This document shows positions 44,282-55,991 of a stretch of 64,000 bases of DNA, one piece after another; position 1 is the first letter of the stretch, and each line of letters begins with the position of its first letter. This stretch comes from Salvia splendens (taxonomy: Eukaryota; Streptophyta; Magnoliopsida; Lamiales; Lamiaceae), in the NCBI RefSeq assembly GCF_004379255.2, contig NC_056042.1, forward strand, positions 18,399,901 to 18,463,900. Direction: 5' to 3'. Under the pieces are notes generated by a model. It ran no database searches and was not told where the DNA came from. It was given only the letters and a program-made list of their open reading frames with translations. The position numbers and the translations under genes were made by a program.

Positions 44282-45833
44282 TGAAGGGGTTGGTAGCGGA
44301 AGCGTGCGTTCTAACGGATCACATAATACGGATCTATTTAGCAGATTATTCAGACAAAATCTATTCTCGTAATTATCACATGTATCATGCTCATAACTTG
44401 AATTTCAAACATGCTTTAGCACAAAAAATCCCTAAAACATGCTTGCTACGGAGTTAGCCAATTTACCTCGTTGATTCTCCAAAGAATCGTCGATTGCTCG
44501 CGCCTTCTCCACGATGATCTTCAATACTAGACCACAGATTTTCTGAATGGTGTCCCGAACTGTATTCCGACATCAGGGTGGGCTGATCTTATCGAAACAC
44601 TAGGACTCGAATAAAGAAGACAGAACTTTCTCACGGAGGAGGAGCTGAAGAACTCACGGAGGAGAAAAGAAGTAGAAAAAATCGTTCCTCTTCTAATTAG
44701 AGAGAGGGACAAAAATTCTCACACTAAAAAATAGTTTTTATGTCTCTTTTATTCTCTTATTTATAATAGTTCATATTGGGCCCAATCAGGGATATATGGA
44801 AGGTTTTGGATATGGGCTCCCCCAATTAGCTTTTTACTAATTAAATTGAACCCACAATTTAATACAAGCTTATATTGGAATATTACGAGCAGCCACTACA
44901 GACGTAATATTGAACTCCCCATCCAAATCTGAAATTATAAGTATTCCGGGTTTCCATTTTATTTATTATTCATTTCCCGCGCTTAAGATATAAATGCCCA
45001 TTAATTAATTAAAGTCTGCTATGGACTTAATTAATTAACATCTTATTAACTCCAAGAGTAGACTTAGCAAGAAACACTTATTTATTATTCATAGAGTAAT
45101 AAAACTCCAACTGGCCAGTTTCCGAATAATAAAACCTTGTTCAAGCTCCTCTTGAGGACATTATCAAACGAGACTCACCTCGTGCGCGATTCAACATAAT
45201 AGCAATCCTAGCACCGCTAGATAATGATCACCACTACCCAATATACCTGGATCGTTGGGTGACGAAAAACCCGCACCTTTGGTAAGTCAAAGTAGTAGAT
45301 ACTCAATATCGTATGCTCAATGCTAACGTATATTGATTAAGAACTAAATATTTATCACGACACCGTCTTTCAGTAGATAGCATAAAGACACGTCTTGCTG
45401 TTAGATCCATTCAGTGCTATACCACACCAACGTCATCTTATTTCAATAAGGCTTGGAAATAATCGGACTGGCATTGCAACCTTTCACGATAGGTAGCCAA
45501 AGCCTATCTAGGTTGTGAAATTCTTCTTCTTCTTTTGCAAACATTGCATAGAACCGACAGTAGTTACCTTAAAGTGGACGACGCCCACAACCAGTCTACT
45601 AAGCAAAAGACTTAGGCTTTGTTTACTTCTTATGCATTTAAATGTTTATAAAAAACATCTTATAAACGCAAAAGTAAACACAATGTAATAATATACTTAT
45701 TCTATTCGTGCAAACTGCTCGAATAATACTGAATCGGGTTAAAAGTGGATTGTAGAGTTTTTCCGTATACAAGCAAGATTCCTATTCTGCGAATTTGCTC
45801 GAAACATTCTTTTCAGTATACTAAACCCTAACA
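44282..45833 (-). repeat. inner element 5' LTR
   Basis: 1,552 bp, TGTTAGGGTTTAG...CCAACCCCTTCA on the minus strand, nearly identical to 37,010-38,562. Followed by the GTCAT duplication at 45,834. Confidence 0.92.
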
Positions 45834-46389
45834 GTCATACAAATTCGGATTCCAACAATTTCCTGGTCACAATACCGACGAATAGTCTAGAGACCACTAG
45901 GGTGGCATGGCCGCCAAATATTGCATAAGCTTGTACCATAAATATTTGCATCTAGGAATTTCGTTTCTGTTTTGGTACTCCTTCTAGGGAAGGTCGTACG
46001 CCACTAACAAAATTCCATAGCTATCATATAAATATGTTTTAAATATATGAACTTGCAATTTCACAGGATTATGGCTCTCACTAGGGTGGGTCGCGATAAT
46101 ATTAGAAACATGCTTCTAGTTTAAACAAATTACTATTAAGAAGTCTAATCTTATGAACTTGCTATTTCGTAGGATTATTGCTCCCACTAAGGTGGGTCGC
46201 GATAATATTAGAAACTGCTTCATAAATAGACCAATTTATGGAGACCATATACAACGCATTGTTGTAATTATCGCTTAGTAATTTTAAACATGGTTTTTGC
46301 ATAATTATCACATAAGTAGATAAGGCAGATAACCCCACTTAAAATAGATTAACACCAAATAAACTATTAAATCCATTTAATTCATGGTG

Positions 46390-47620
46390 ATTAACCATTG
46401 GATAATTATTTGAATTATTTAATAAATCTAGGAAGATTTAATTAAATAATTAATTGCTTATCTTATCCAAAATATGAATTTCGGATTTGATAAATTTATC
46501 TTGGATAATGACTATCCTAATTAATTTAGGATTTATCTAGATAGAGTTGAATCTATCTAAATCCTTTTTGGGATTATTCTAGATTTTATAAGAATAAAAT
46601 CAAATCCAAAATTCAAGATAAAACTGACATTGGATTATCCTTATCTAAATCATACCATGATATTTCAGGATAAAAACAAATTTCTCCAAATCCATAAGAT
46701 AAAGATAAAACCCAATCATTCCAAGATTTAAAGAAATCTTAGATTATTTAGAATAAGAACCTAGAATATATCATATCTATTAGGATTTATTCTAGATAAA
46801 ATTAACTTTATCAAAATCCAATTAGATTAGGATTATATGGTATTATCTTTATCCAAATTTATCTAGGATAATTTCTAAATAGAAATAAATCTATTTATAT
46901 CCATAAAATTAGGATAAACTAGAATTAATATTAATTAATTCAACTAGGATTTAACTTGATTGAACTAAATCTATCTTAAATCCAAAAGATAATTACAATA
47001 CTGGATTAACAATTATCTAAATCTTCTAAGATATATTCTAGATAGATATATATCTATCAATATCTGTAAGTTAGAGATACATTTAATTATCTAAATCTAC
47101 TAGGATATTTTCTAAATAGAATTAATTCTATAAATATCCACAAGATAAAGATAAACATGGATTTTAATTATCCAAATCTACTAAGATATATTCTAGATAG
47201 ATATAGATCTATCAATATCTACAAGATATGGATAAACTTAATTAATATTTATCTTAGTCAATCAAGGATTCAACAAGATAGAATAAAATCTATCTAAATC
47301 CATATGACAGAAATAAATTTAATTATTCATTCAAATTTATCAATGATTTCTCTAGATATAATTAAATATATCTAAATCCATAAAATAAGGATAAAATCCA
47401 AATTTAATTAATTATTTATCTAGTCTATCTAGGATTCATTTTCATAGAATTAAGTCCTACGTAAATCCATAAGATAAAATACAATTAATTAATATTATCT
47501 GAATTTATCTAAGATTCATCTAGATAGAATTTAATCTATCTAAATCTATAAAATAAAGATAAATTTCCAATTAATCCAAAATTAAATTTTAGATAATCAT
47601 TTAAGATATGTAAAATCTTA
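46390..47620. repeat. AT-rich tandem repeat (outer element)
   Basis: Repeated atctaggattta / atccataagataaagataaa units, with spacing of about 75-90 bases, homologous in text to the 77-bp units at 42,400-43,350 but more diverged. Units near 47,090-47,240 share tatctacaagataWgataaac. Confidence 0.7.
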
Positions 47621-47689
47621 TTCTAAATTATATCTTGAATTATTACCAAAATTGAATCCAAGGATTTGGAAACCCTAATCAAAATTTGG

Positions 47690-48160
47690 AAAGTGAAGCC
47701 ATGGGCGAGACAATGCGACGCCCGCGCGAGCGTCGCGCATAGGACAAACCCTAGTTTGAGGCACTGTTGGGGCTGCTCACGGAGGGATGCCGCTGCTGTC
47801 CGACATCGATGCTGCTGCGCCGTCGTTGTTGCTCCCGCGTCGCCTCCGACACCCCTCTCGGCACCGCAGGTTGTTTTCGCCGCTGCTGTTCTGCGTCACG
47901 CAAACTGCCCAGCTCGAGAGCTTGGGCTACCGATGCAGAATGCCCAGCCTGACTTCTCCGACGCCTGCGCTGCACCACAGGTTACCGATGCTGCAGCCGC
48001 TACGTCGTCGCCCCAGCTGCTGTCCGGTCGCCGCACGCATCCGTCGCTCCACGAGTCCGGGAATCTGCCGATAGGCTCCCACTCGTTCCGGTGCTGCTTT
48101 TATTGCGGTGCGACACCCAAATTGCCGACTCGGAATTTACATTCACGTAGGGCAAAAATT
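47690..48160. repeat. GC-rich island next to the PBS (outer element)
   Basis: GC-rich segment with many GCTGC, CGCC and CGCACGC words. The 168-codon plus-strand frame at 47,666-48,172 is antisense to the element and Ala/Arg/Ser-rich, with no motif; it is not supported as a gene. Confidence 0.55.
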
Positions 48161-48462
48161 GGAGCCATTTAAAACATCTGAATTCACGTATGTATGAAAG
48201 TAGCACTCACGCATGGTAATCACAAATTGAATACATGTGTAATCATTACATACTAAAATTGAATCACTCACATGAAAGTTAGTGCAAAGAATCACATAAA
48301 GCAATCTCTCCTCGACATCAAGCCTTGCGCGTTCGGTGACGTGCAGTCCCCGCGGAGCGCCGACTGCGCGTCCTCACCGAATGTGCTCTTGTTGTCATTT
48401 TAATTATGCATCAAGCAATTCGCATAACATGAAATTAATCCACATAATCAGAGCCAAAAATT

Positions 48463-48475
48463 GGTTCTGATACCA
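48463..48475 (-). promoter_or_regulatory. outer element primer-binding site
   Basis: Minus strand TGGTATCAGAACC, 2 bases after the LTR end ...CCCCAACA. iMet type with one change. Confidence 0.85.
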
Positions 48476-48477
48476 AT

Positions 48478-49936
48478 TGTTGGGGTTTGGTGCCCCTTGC
48501 ACGCATTCACAAATAAATCATACATATGGATCTATTTGACCGATTATGGGATTAATTGATTCACATATTAAACATTGAATGCATACAAGAACGCACAAAA
48601 ATCATGCTTAAGGAATTAAAATCCTAATTCATGATATTCTACGGTTTAGGATTACCGATCTGATTCTCCAAAGAATCTATGATTGCTTGCGCCTTCTCCA
48701 CGTTGCGCCTTCTCCATGTGATGAACTTTGTACTCAACCACAAATCTTCTAATCTGTATCCCGAACTCAGATAATGACCTTTGGGTGGGCAAAGCTTGTC
48801 AGAATCGAAAAGGACTTGATTAGAAAGGAGACAGAATATCAGTTTTGTCAAAAACTGATTTTTTCGTCCACTCCCAGAGGGGAGCACGAAAATTAACTCT
48901 TAATTATATTTGAATCTCCTTTTATATAGAGTTATGATGGGCCAGATTAGGGATCCATGGAGGTTGGACTTGGACCAAACCTGTTGGACTTTTACTAATT
49001 AAATTGAGCCCCAATTTAATACAAGTCCAATAGAATATTATTATCATCCACTATAGTATAATAATATTGACTGCCCGTCCAATCCCAAATTACGAGTAAT
49101 CCGGGCTTTACCTCTTTAATTTATTATTTCCCGTGTTTAAGATATAAATATCCATTAATTAATTTAAGTCTGCTATTTGACTTTAATTAATTACTATATT
49201 TTTCCAAGATTTGTCTAGTTCAAAATCTTTATTTATTATTCTGGAATAAATTCCAACCGGCCGGGTTTCTAAATAATAAAACCTTTTTCGATCACCTCTT
49301 GAGGATATTATCAAACTGGACTCACCCAGCACCCGATTCATTGCAATAACAATACTAGCACCTCTAGACATTGATCACCACTACCCAAGATACCAGGATT
49401 CTTGGATTGCGAAAAATTCGCACCATTTGATAAATCAAAGTAGTGCATAATCAATATCATATGCTCAATGTTTTGTCAACAATGATTAAGAAATAACAAT
49501 CATCGAGACCTCGTCTTTCAGTAAATAGCAAGAAAGACTTATCTCAACTGTTAGATCCTTCAGTGCCATACCACACCAGTGTCGTTTATTTCCTAAGGTA
49601 AGAAAACATGCGGACTGACACTGCAACCTTTCACGATAGGTAGCTAAAGCCTATCTAGGTTGTGAAATTCTATTTCTCTTCTACAAAGGACCGACTGCGT
49701 CACCTTCTGTGAACGTCGTTCACGACCAGTCTACTATGTAGAAGAATTAGACTTATTTACTTCTTATACATTTAAATGTTTGAGAAACATCTTATAAATG
49801 CATAAGCAAACACCAATGCGATAAAATTAATTCTTCTCGCCTTGGGTTAAAAGTGGATTGTAGAGTTTATTATATACAAGCAATTCTATTCGTGCAACAT
49901 GCTCGAAATATGCTTTTCTGTATACCAATCCTAACA
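48478..49936 (-). repeat. outer element 5' LTR
   Basis: 1,459 bp; minus strand TGTTAGGATTGGTATACAG...CACCAAACCCCAACA. Shares blocks with the inner LTRs (agctaaagcctatctaggttg-type zone, 49,640). Its 3' partner is not present, so the outer element is truncated on the 34.7-kb side and target duplication cannot be tested. Confidence 0.8.
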
Positions 49937-50254
49937 CTTTCATCACCTGCCCTGCTCAACTCAATTATTGTACCACCAATTAAATTCGAATTGCACTGAT
50001 CAAGTAGACAATTAATTTTTTTATGAAAACTCCACTAGTTTCACTTGATCATTTTCCTTCCTTGCTTCCGACTTTTAATTTTTAATTAAGAAAATAAAAT
50101 TAACACGATAAAAACTATTTACACTAGCTACTTAAGAAGTTGACCACACTCTCTTAGGATGTCACTTGATCAGTTTAATTGATTAAGTCTTTGTAGCTTG
50201 ATCAAGCAGACTTCCCATGAGTGCCCAGTCAACCCTTTTTACCTGTCTACTGGA
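49937..50254 (-). other. Gypsy-2 sequence after integrase
   Basis: Non-coding on both strands; on the minus strand it follows the integrase C-terminus. Contains several cttgatca words as in other Athila-like spacers here (for example 9,690-9,770). No ORF3 is present; the outer copia LTR begins at 49,936. Confidence 0.4.
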
Positions 50255-51255
50255 GAGAGTTAGGCATTAGTAGTGGAATGTCATCCACTACAAATGTCTT
50301 CATTCCTTCTCTGTATGGTTTAACCCTATGTCCATTCACCATGAAAGAGGTGAATCAGGATCGCTTCCTTGGAGTTCGATTGCTCCATTCGCTCTGATGG
50401 CGATAATGGTATAAGGACCTATCCACCTAGATCTGAGCTTTCCTGGCATCAATTTCAGTCTGGACTGAAACAGCAAAACTTTCTGGCCTACCTTTAGTTC
50501 CTTCTTGCGAAGGTTCTTATCATGCCACATTTTTGTCTTTTCTTTGTACCACATGGCAGAGTCATAGGCGTCCAGACGAAGCTCTTCCAGCTCCTGTAAC
50601 TGCATTCTCCTCTCTACAGATCCAACCTCGGTATTCATATTCATTTCCTTGATTGCCCAGTAACCTTGATGCTCAACTCCCACCGGCAGATAGCACTCCG
50701 TATCGGGTAAATATGTTAGATTTCAAGAACTTCCCCACTTCTCTGGACTCACACGTCCTAGTTGCCTTCGCCTCGATCCATTTGGACACATAGTCCACTG
50801 CCACCAGTATATAGAGATTACCTTCAGATGCGGGAAAGGGTCCTATGAAGTCCATTCCCCATACATCGAATATTTCACAGATAATAATGGGGATCTGAGG
50901 CATCTCGTCTCTGGTAGATATTCCTCCAGTAAGTTGACATCGAGGGCACTTCTTGCAGAATTCATAAGCATCTCTATGAATGGATGGCCAATAAAACCCA
51001 CTATCAAGTATTTTCTTTGCTGTTTTCTTTGGCCCAAAATGACCCCCCGCAAGCTAGTGTGTGGCAGTGGATCATTACGTCTTCCTGCTCCCATTCTGGT
51101 ATACAGCGTCGGATTACTTGATCTGCCCCCATTTTCCATAGGTAAGGATCATCCCAATAGAAATATCGGGAATCACTTTTAAGCATTAACTTCTGTGCCC
51201 TTGAAATTTCGTCACTTCTGGGTAACTCCCCCGTTACCAAGTAATTAGCCATGTC
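50255..51255 (-). pseudogene. Athila-like integrase (Gypsy-2), active site deleted
   Basis: The finger region (HCHTLACGG, about 51,070) is frameshifted by an extra C near 51,050, continuing as [13 protein letters not shown] sequence. [19 protein letters not shown] (50,903) gives the first catalytic Asp. At IFTRYG (about 50,710) a deletion of roughly 100 codons, removing the second Asp and the Glu, joins to [20 protein letters not shown] in another frame. The C-terminal domain (LFQSRLKLMPGKLRSRWIGP) follows; a frameshift near 50,350 puts FMVNGHRVKPYREGMK out of frame. Non-functional. Confidence 0.88.
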
Positions 51256-51342
51256 CGCGAACCACGGCTCCTTCCTCGTGTTCTGTCCTTTGCTTCCTTG
51301 GTTGGCTTGAGCAATTTCATCCGCTTGGTTGATCCACTGGCA

Positions 51343-52785
51343 CTAAGGTATTGATTTGATCAGGCAGAGATGCTCTTTAGGGAAAGCGTCTGGAATGGCT
51401 TCACCATTATCTTCTTGGAGAATTCGACTTAGGTGATCTGCCACCTTGTTCTCACATCCTTTCTTATCCATTGCTTCCCAATCAAACTCCTGTAGAAGGA
51501 GTACCCATCTGATCAACCGCGGCTTTGACTCTTTCTTTGCCAAGAGGTATTTGATGGCCACATGATCTGTATAGAGAATCACCTTGGACCCAAGCAGGTA
51601 AGGCCTGAACTTCTCAAATGCGAAGACTACTGATTGCATTTCCTTTTCGGTCACATCATAGTTCTTTTGTGCCTGATTCAGTGTTTTGGAGGCATAAAAG
51701 ATGACGTAACTCTTCCCTTCGATTTTGTGACCTAATACCGCCCCCACAGCATAGTTGCTAGCATCGCACATCACCTCAAAGGGGTGATTCCAGTCGGGAG
51801 CACGTATTATTGGAGAGCTTATCAATCGGTCCTTCAGAAACTGAAATGCGGCCTTGCAGGCATCCGAGAATTCAAATTCCACATCATTCTAGAGAAGCCT
51901 TGTTAGAGGCTGGGCTATCTTTGTGAAATCTTTGATGAATCTCCTATAGAACCCAGCGTGCCCTAAAAAGGCTCTGATCTCCTTCTGGTTGGTAGGGTAT
52001 GGGAGTTTTGCAATGACTGCTACCTTTGCTGGGTCGACCTCTATTCCCCTGCTTGATACTACGTGGCCAAGAACTATTCCTTCAGTAACCATAAAATGGC
52101 ATTTCTCAAAGTTCAGAACTAAGTCCTTCTGGCGGCATCTTTCCAATACCCTGTTCAGGCTATGCAGCCCTTGATCAAAATCATCCCCGTAGATAGTGAA
52201 ATCGTCCATGAAGATATCAATACAATCTTCCAACAAGTCCGAGAAAATGCTCATCATACATCTTTGGAAAGTGCCCGGAGCATTGCAGAGGCCAAAGAGC
52301 ATCCTCCTGTAAGCGTAAGTGCCTAAGGGGCAGGTGAACATTGTCTTTTCTTGGTCATCTGGATTTACAGCGATCTGGAAATAGCCATTATAACCATCCA
52401 GGAAGCTGAAGTACTGTTTCCCTGCCAACTTCTCCACAATTTGATCAATGAACGGCAGATGGAAATGATCTTTCTTTGTGGCTTGGTTCAACTTCCTATA
52501 GTCTATGCACATTCTCCACCTAGTAACTGGCCTTGTCGGGATTAATTCATTTTTCTCGTTTTTCACCAGTTGAATCCCTACTTTCTTAGGCACCATGTGC
52601 ACTGGGCTGACCCAGTTACTGTCGGGAATGGAATAGATAATTCCGATTGAAACTAACTTGACAATTTCCTTCAGCACCTTTTCCCTCATGTTAGGGTTGA
52701 GTTTCCGTTGTTGGTCGCGGTGTGGCTTGGCTCCTTCCTCCAACCGGATGTGATGCATACACAAATCAGGGCTAATGCCCACCAA
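51343..52785 (-). pseudogene. Athila-like reverse transcriptase-RNase H (Gypsy-2)
   Basis: Nearly complete. RT frame from 52,785: WRMCIDYRKLNQATKKDHF, FLDGYNGYFQIAV (first Asp near 130), FGLCNAPGTFQRCMM, FMDD at residues 192-195 and LGHVVSSRGIEVDPAKV. A single TAG at 51,887-51,889 separates it from the RNase H part, which keeps Asp in [10 protein letters not shown], Glu in DVTEKEMQ, Asp in [12 protein letters not shown] and Asp in VADHLSRI. Best preserved pol in the window, but the integrase and the protease are broken and gag is missing. Confidence 0.93.
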
Positions 52786-52848
52786 GTCTGTTAGCTTCCA
52801 GCCGATAGCCTTCTGATTCCTTCATAATACTTCCAGTAACTTGTCTTC

Positions 52849-52853
52849 CTGCC
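52849..52853. repeat. target site duplication CTGCC (left)
   Basis: CTGCC precedes the solo LTR; its partner is at 55,987-55,991. Removing the LTR and one copy rejoins the protease-RT linker reading (SQLTQGQ to EDKLLEVL). Confidence 0.9.
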
Positions 52854-55800
52854 TGTCACGCCCGCCCACCCCAGGGGTGTTACAAACGAGGCGATCGTGA
52901 CCAAGGGACAAACATTTAAGAATAGCATTTAAGGATAACAGTTCATAAGAAAGACTCAATTAGCTTAAAAGAATAATATATCAGAGTGTATGATACATAG
53001 AGTGCAAACTCGACTTTAGCTCCAAACAAATGGGAAAAGCTCGAATAAAATCAGAGTGTCTTTTCAACAATCAGCAACTCGAGATAAAATTATCTCAACA
53101 ATACTTGGCGGAAGCATTCGAGAGTAGAATACTATTATGTATGAAGACATAATATATTCAGAAAGTTTTATTTACAATCTTCTTCACTTTCATGCTCAAC
53201 ACCCACCGCGCTCGTCACCGCTCAACCTGCACATAGAGAAAACATATGCAGGGCTGAGTACTTAGTGTACTCAGTGGACACGTGCCGAAAATATATTTAT
53301 AAAAACAGATTTTGTCAAGCCACTCTTTGAGTGAACTCGGGATTTTAGGAAAAGTCCGAGAACACTAAACATTTTTCTTTTCCTCGATCTATTTTCCTAG
53401 AACATATGCCGTATCTGACAAACCCGATTTCACTATCTCTTGTTCATTCATCAGTCCATTCATCATTCATCATTCCTTTCATCATTCATCATATCTTAAC
53501 ATTCAAGTGCCGGGGAAGTGGTTACCTCCCACGGTCTCCCATCAATCCATTCCATTCATCGTTGCAGTCAGATATGCATAGTTCCAAAACAAAATATGGC
53601 TTGACATAATCTTTTCAACTTTATTTTCCTCAAAACGTTTTTGAAACATAAATCATTTTTTCTCCGTCATGATCGAGCCGAAAATATTTTCATAAAAAAA
53701 ACAGTTATGTCATCCATACCAGTGATCTCGAGTTTTTATGTGTAGTTAAGAAATATCACGAGAACACAAAAATATTTCAAAGTCTGGCCAGACAATCAAT
53801 CTCCCCACTTTCTCATCAATCATTCAATCACATTCTCTTTCCATAGTGCGACGAAAGTGTGGCCACACTATTCGCCCACGAGACCGGCCGACTAGCAAGG
53901 ACGGCTCACGATCCCCCTTGTGTACACAGCCTGATAGGGTTTGCGGCCCTACTCCGACCCGAATTCGTTTCATTCATTCATTACAGCCATATAGCCTAAC
54001 GGAGCAAGCTCAGACGAACTAGGCATCAGGCAACAATCTCATAAACAAAACATCATGGCATGACATAACACATTAAACCACCCTTATTTCTCCATAATCA
54101 TACTTTTGAAAGCGTAAAAGAGTTTAGTAAAAGAAGCCCACCTCGTTTGCTTAAACCATTCAATATCCATTTAAGGCAACCCTCGTTCCTCGAGCTCACG
54201 TATACTCAATCACCCTTGCCAACGACAAAACAGATCAGCCTTTCGTAAACTTATTTTATCATGCATGTCCTATCGTTCCTTTTATCATTCTCTTACCCAT
54301 ATATAAATCATGTATATCACTTATAACATAACAATATAGTCATCTTGTAAAGATAAAAATTTGGCAGAACTGCGCAACCATTTTGTAAAAATTATTAAAA
54401 ATTCACCCGACTTCCGTTGGGGCTAAAACTTTACCAAAATGCAGTACACTCATCAAATAACTCCCAGTTTAAATTTCATATCAAAATACCCCCTTTTAGT
54501 CGGTCAATTCGGAAACGTAACCTACTGGTCGAGAAAACATTTTCTGGCAGAATTGCACAGTCAACTTCAAAAATTCACGAACAATTCATCCTTCCTCATA
54601 TGATGCTAAAATTTGGTCACAACACATTAGACACATTCAAGTTCACCCTGTTAAAATTTCACACCGAAATTATATCATTTGGTCAGTCAAAACATTTATG
54701 CAACTCTCTGATCGGAACATAAAATTCTAGCAGCACTGCGCAGTTCATTTGAAAAATTCACCGTAACTTCATACGATGTCCAATAAGGCTGAAATTTTCA
54801 CAAGACTCAGAAGACACTTAAAATTTTCGTCTATTTCAAGAATCACTTCAAACGGAGGTCATTTGGTCGGTCAAACAGATTTCGAAACATTCTGGCCGAG
54901 AATACCAGTTTATGGCAGAATTGCGCAGTCGACTTCAAACATTTTTCAAAAATTCATTTCTCGACAAAAAGGGCTGAAATTTATACGAGACACAGAAAAC
55001 ACCTTGAAATTAACCCAGTATAATTTTCATACCAAAATTCGATCGTTTGGTCAGTTAAATACACGTCGGAATCCACTATCCGTACACCACAGATTTCATA
55101 CTCAAAATTTCGAATTTTGAGTTTCTTCCACAATCATCCAAACAAAATTTTCTCTTGCTTATAATACACAATCATGCTTGATAAGACTCTTATAAATATG
55201 TTTGCACATAAACTTACATCATTCACCAAGGATTCAAAACAATCTCTGCATAAACTCATTCAAAAATCGCATAACTATCAAAGTTCTCAAGCAGACTCAC
55301 TTTCCCACCGATTAACTTTGTGATCTATGATTCCTACACCCACTACATGCATGTAGGAGTCAAGAACATGGTTCAAACGAAAAGAATGAGGGAAAGTGAA
55401 GCAAATATACCTTCTTTGACAAAAATGGATCGGTAGAGACAAGAAACGATGCGATTCGTCGGAGATTCTTGAAAATAAACTTCAATGGTTGCAAGAACAA
55501 GAATTGGAAGGAAATTTTGAAGAGGATGAAGAGGGGTCGGAAATCTTGATAGTAGCTCTTTGTTGTGAAGTAAAAGAATAAAGTGAAGGGAGGTTATATA
55601 TATAGAAAAAATTTTCACAAAAGACAAAATTTCATGTCTTTTCGTTTTGATGCGACGAGTCATTAATGCAGCCGTCGTTAGAAAACGTGCCTGATGCGAC
55701 GTGGTTCTTATCCACTTTTCGTCTTGATGTGACGCGGTTCTTATCCAACTTTTCGTCTTGATTTGATGTCGAAAGTGTATTTGATACGTTGTCTATTCTT

Positions 55801-55986
55801 TCGTGTAGGTATCATTTTGGGCTCGTAACAATTGGGTTTCAAATTGGGCTAGGAAGAATAATTGTTTGGCCCCAAAAGTGAAATACTTCTCTCGACAAAA
55901 GAAACAAGGTCGAAAAATTTTCAAGTGCACAAACGATGGTCCTTTCAAGAACACAATAAAAAGGTAGAAAAAGTCGGGGTGTTACA
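52854..55986 (-). mobile_element. family T solo LTR (3,133 bp)
   Basis: Minus strand starts TGTAACACCCCGAC and ends GGGGTGGGCGGGCGTGACA. It is flanked by perfect CTGCC repeats and has no internal region, so it is a solo LTR formed by recombination. It includes the conserved core (53,840-53,960) with AGTGTGGCCACACT, GTCTGGCCAGAC at 53,782, a ~183-bp tandem repeat (54,363-55,090) and a TATA-like tatatataacc on the minus strand near 55,595. It gives full LTR coordinates for the family. Inserted between protease and RT of Gypsy-2. Confidence 0.95.
54363..55090 (-). repeat. four ~183-bp tandem units in family T solo LTR
   Basis: The marker (g/a)gcag(a/c)a.tgc.ca occurs at 54,363, 54,546, 54,729 and 54,914: spacings 183, 183 and 185. 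Each unit also has ...aaaattca..., a ctaaaattt/ctgaaattt phrase and (a/c)gtttggtc(a/g)gt. Divergent units, so the array is old. Two units are seen at 19,060-19,420. Confidence 0.8.
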
Positions 55987-55991
55987 CTGCC
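55987..55991. repeat. target site duplication CTGCC (right)
   Basis: Right partner of 52,849-52,853. Confidence 0.9.

Larger units (their letters stand above)
37010..45833 (-). mobile_element. inner copia-derived LTR element, structurally complete
   Basis: Two LTRs of 1,553 and 1,552 bp (37,010-38,562 and 44,282-45,833) start TGTTAGGGTTTAGTATAC and end CAACCCCTTCA on the minus strand. The target duplication is GTCAT at 37,005-37,009 and 45,834-45,838. A PBS of iMet type and a copia-type polypurine tract are in place. The 5.7-kb interior has no intact gene: from the PBS inward it has a GC-rich island, a ~77-bp AT-rich tandem repeat, hairpin repeats, and a pol region full of stops. Inserted into another member of the same family. 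Confidence 0.92.
45834..48477 (-). mobile_element. outer copia-derived element, PBS-side interior
   Basis: Continuation of the element interrupted at 37,009. It has the same order as the inner element: hairpin repeats (45,880-46,210), an AT-rich tandem repeat (46,390-47,620), a GC-rich island (47,690-48,160) and a PBS. Sequence divergence from the inner copy is substantial, so they are different subfamilies. No intact gene. Confidence 0.75.

Noticed and set aside
47787..48074. Additional overlapping frames in the outer GC island
   Set aside because: Same reasoning: three overlapping frames on one strand and one on the other, none with domain content.
47666..48172. 168-codon plus-strand frame as a gene
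   Set aside because: Antisense to the surrounding element, low-complexity Ala/Arg/Ser translation and no recognisable motif; equivalent position to the non-homologous island in the inner element.
54417..55120. Plus-strand frames of 101 and 114 codons
   Set aside because: They lie antisense within the solo LTR and arise from the ~183-bp repeat units; no protein family resemblance.
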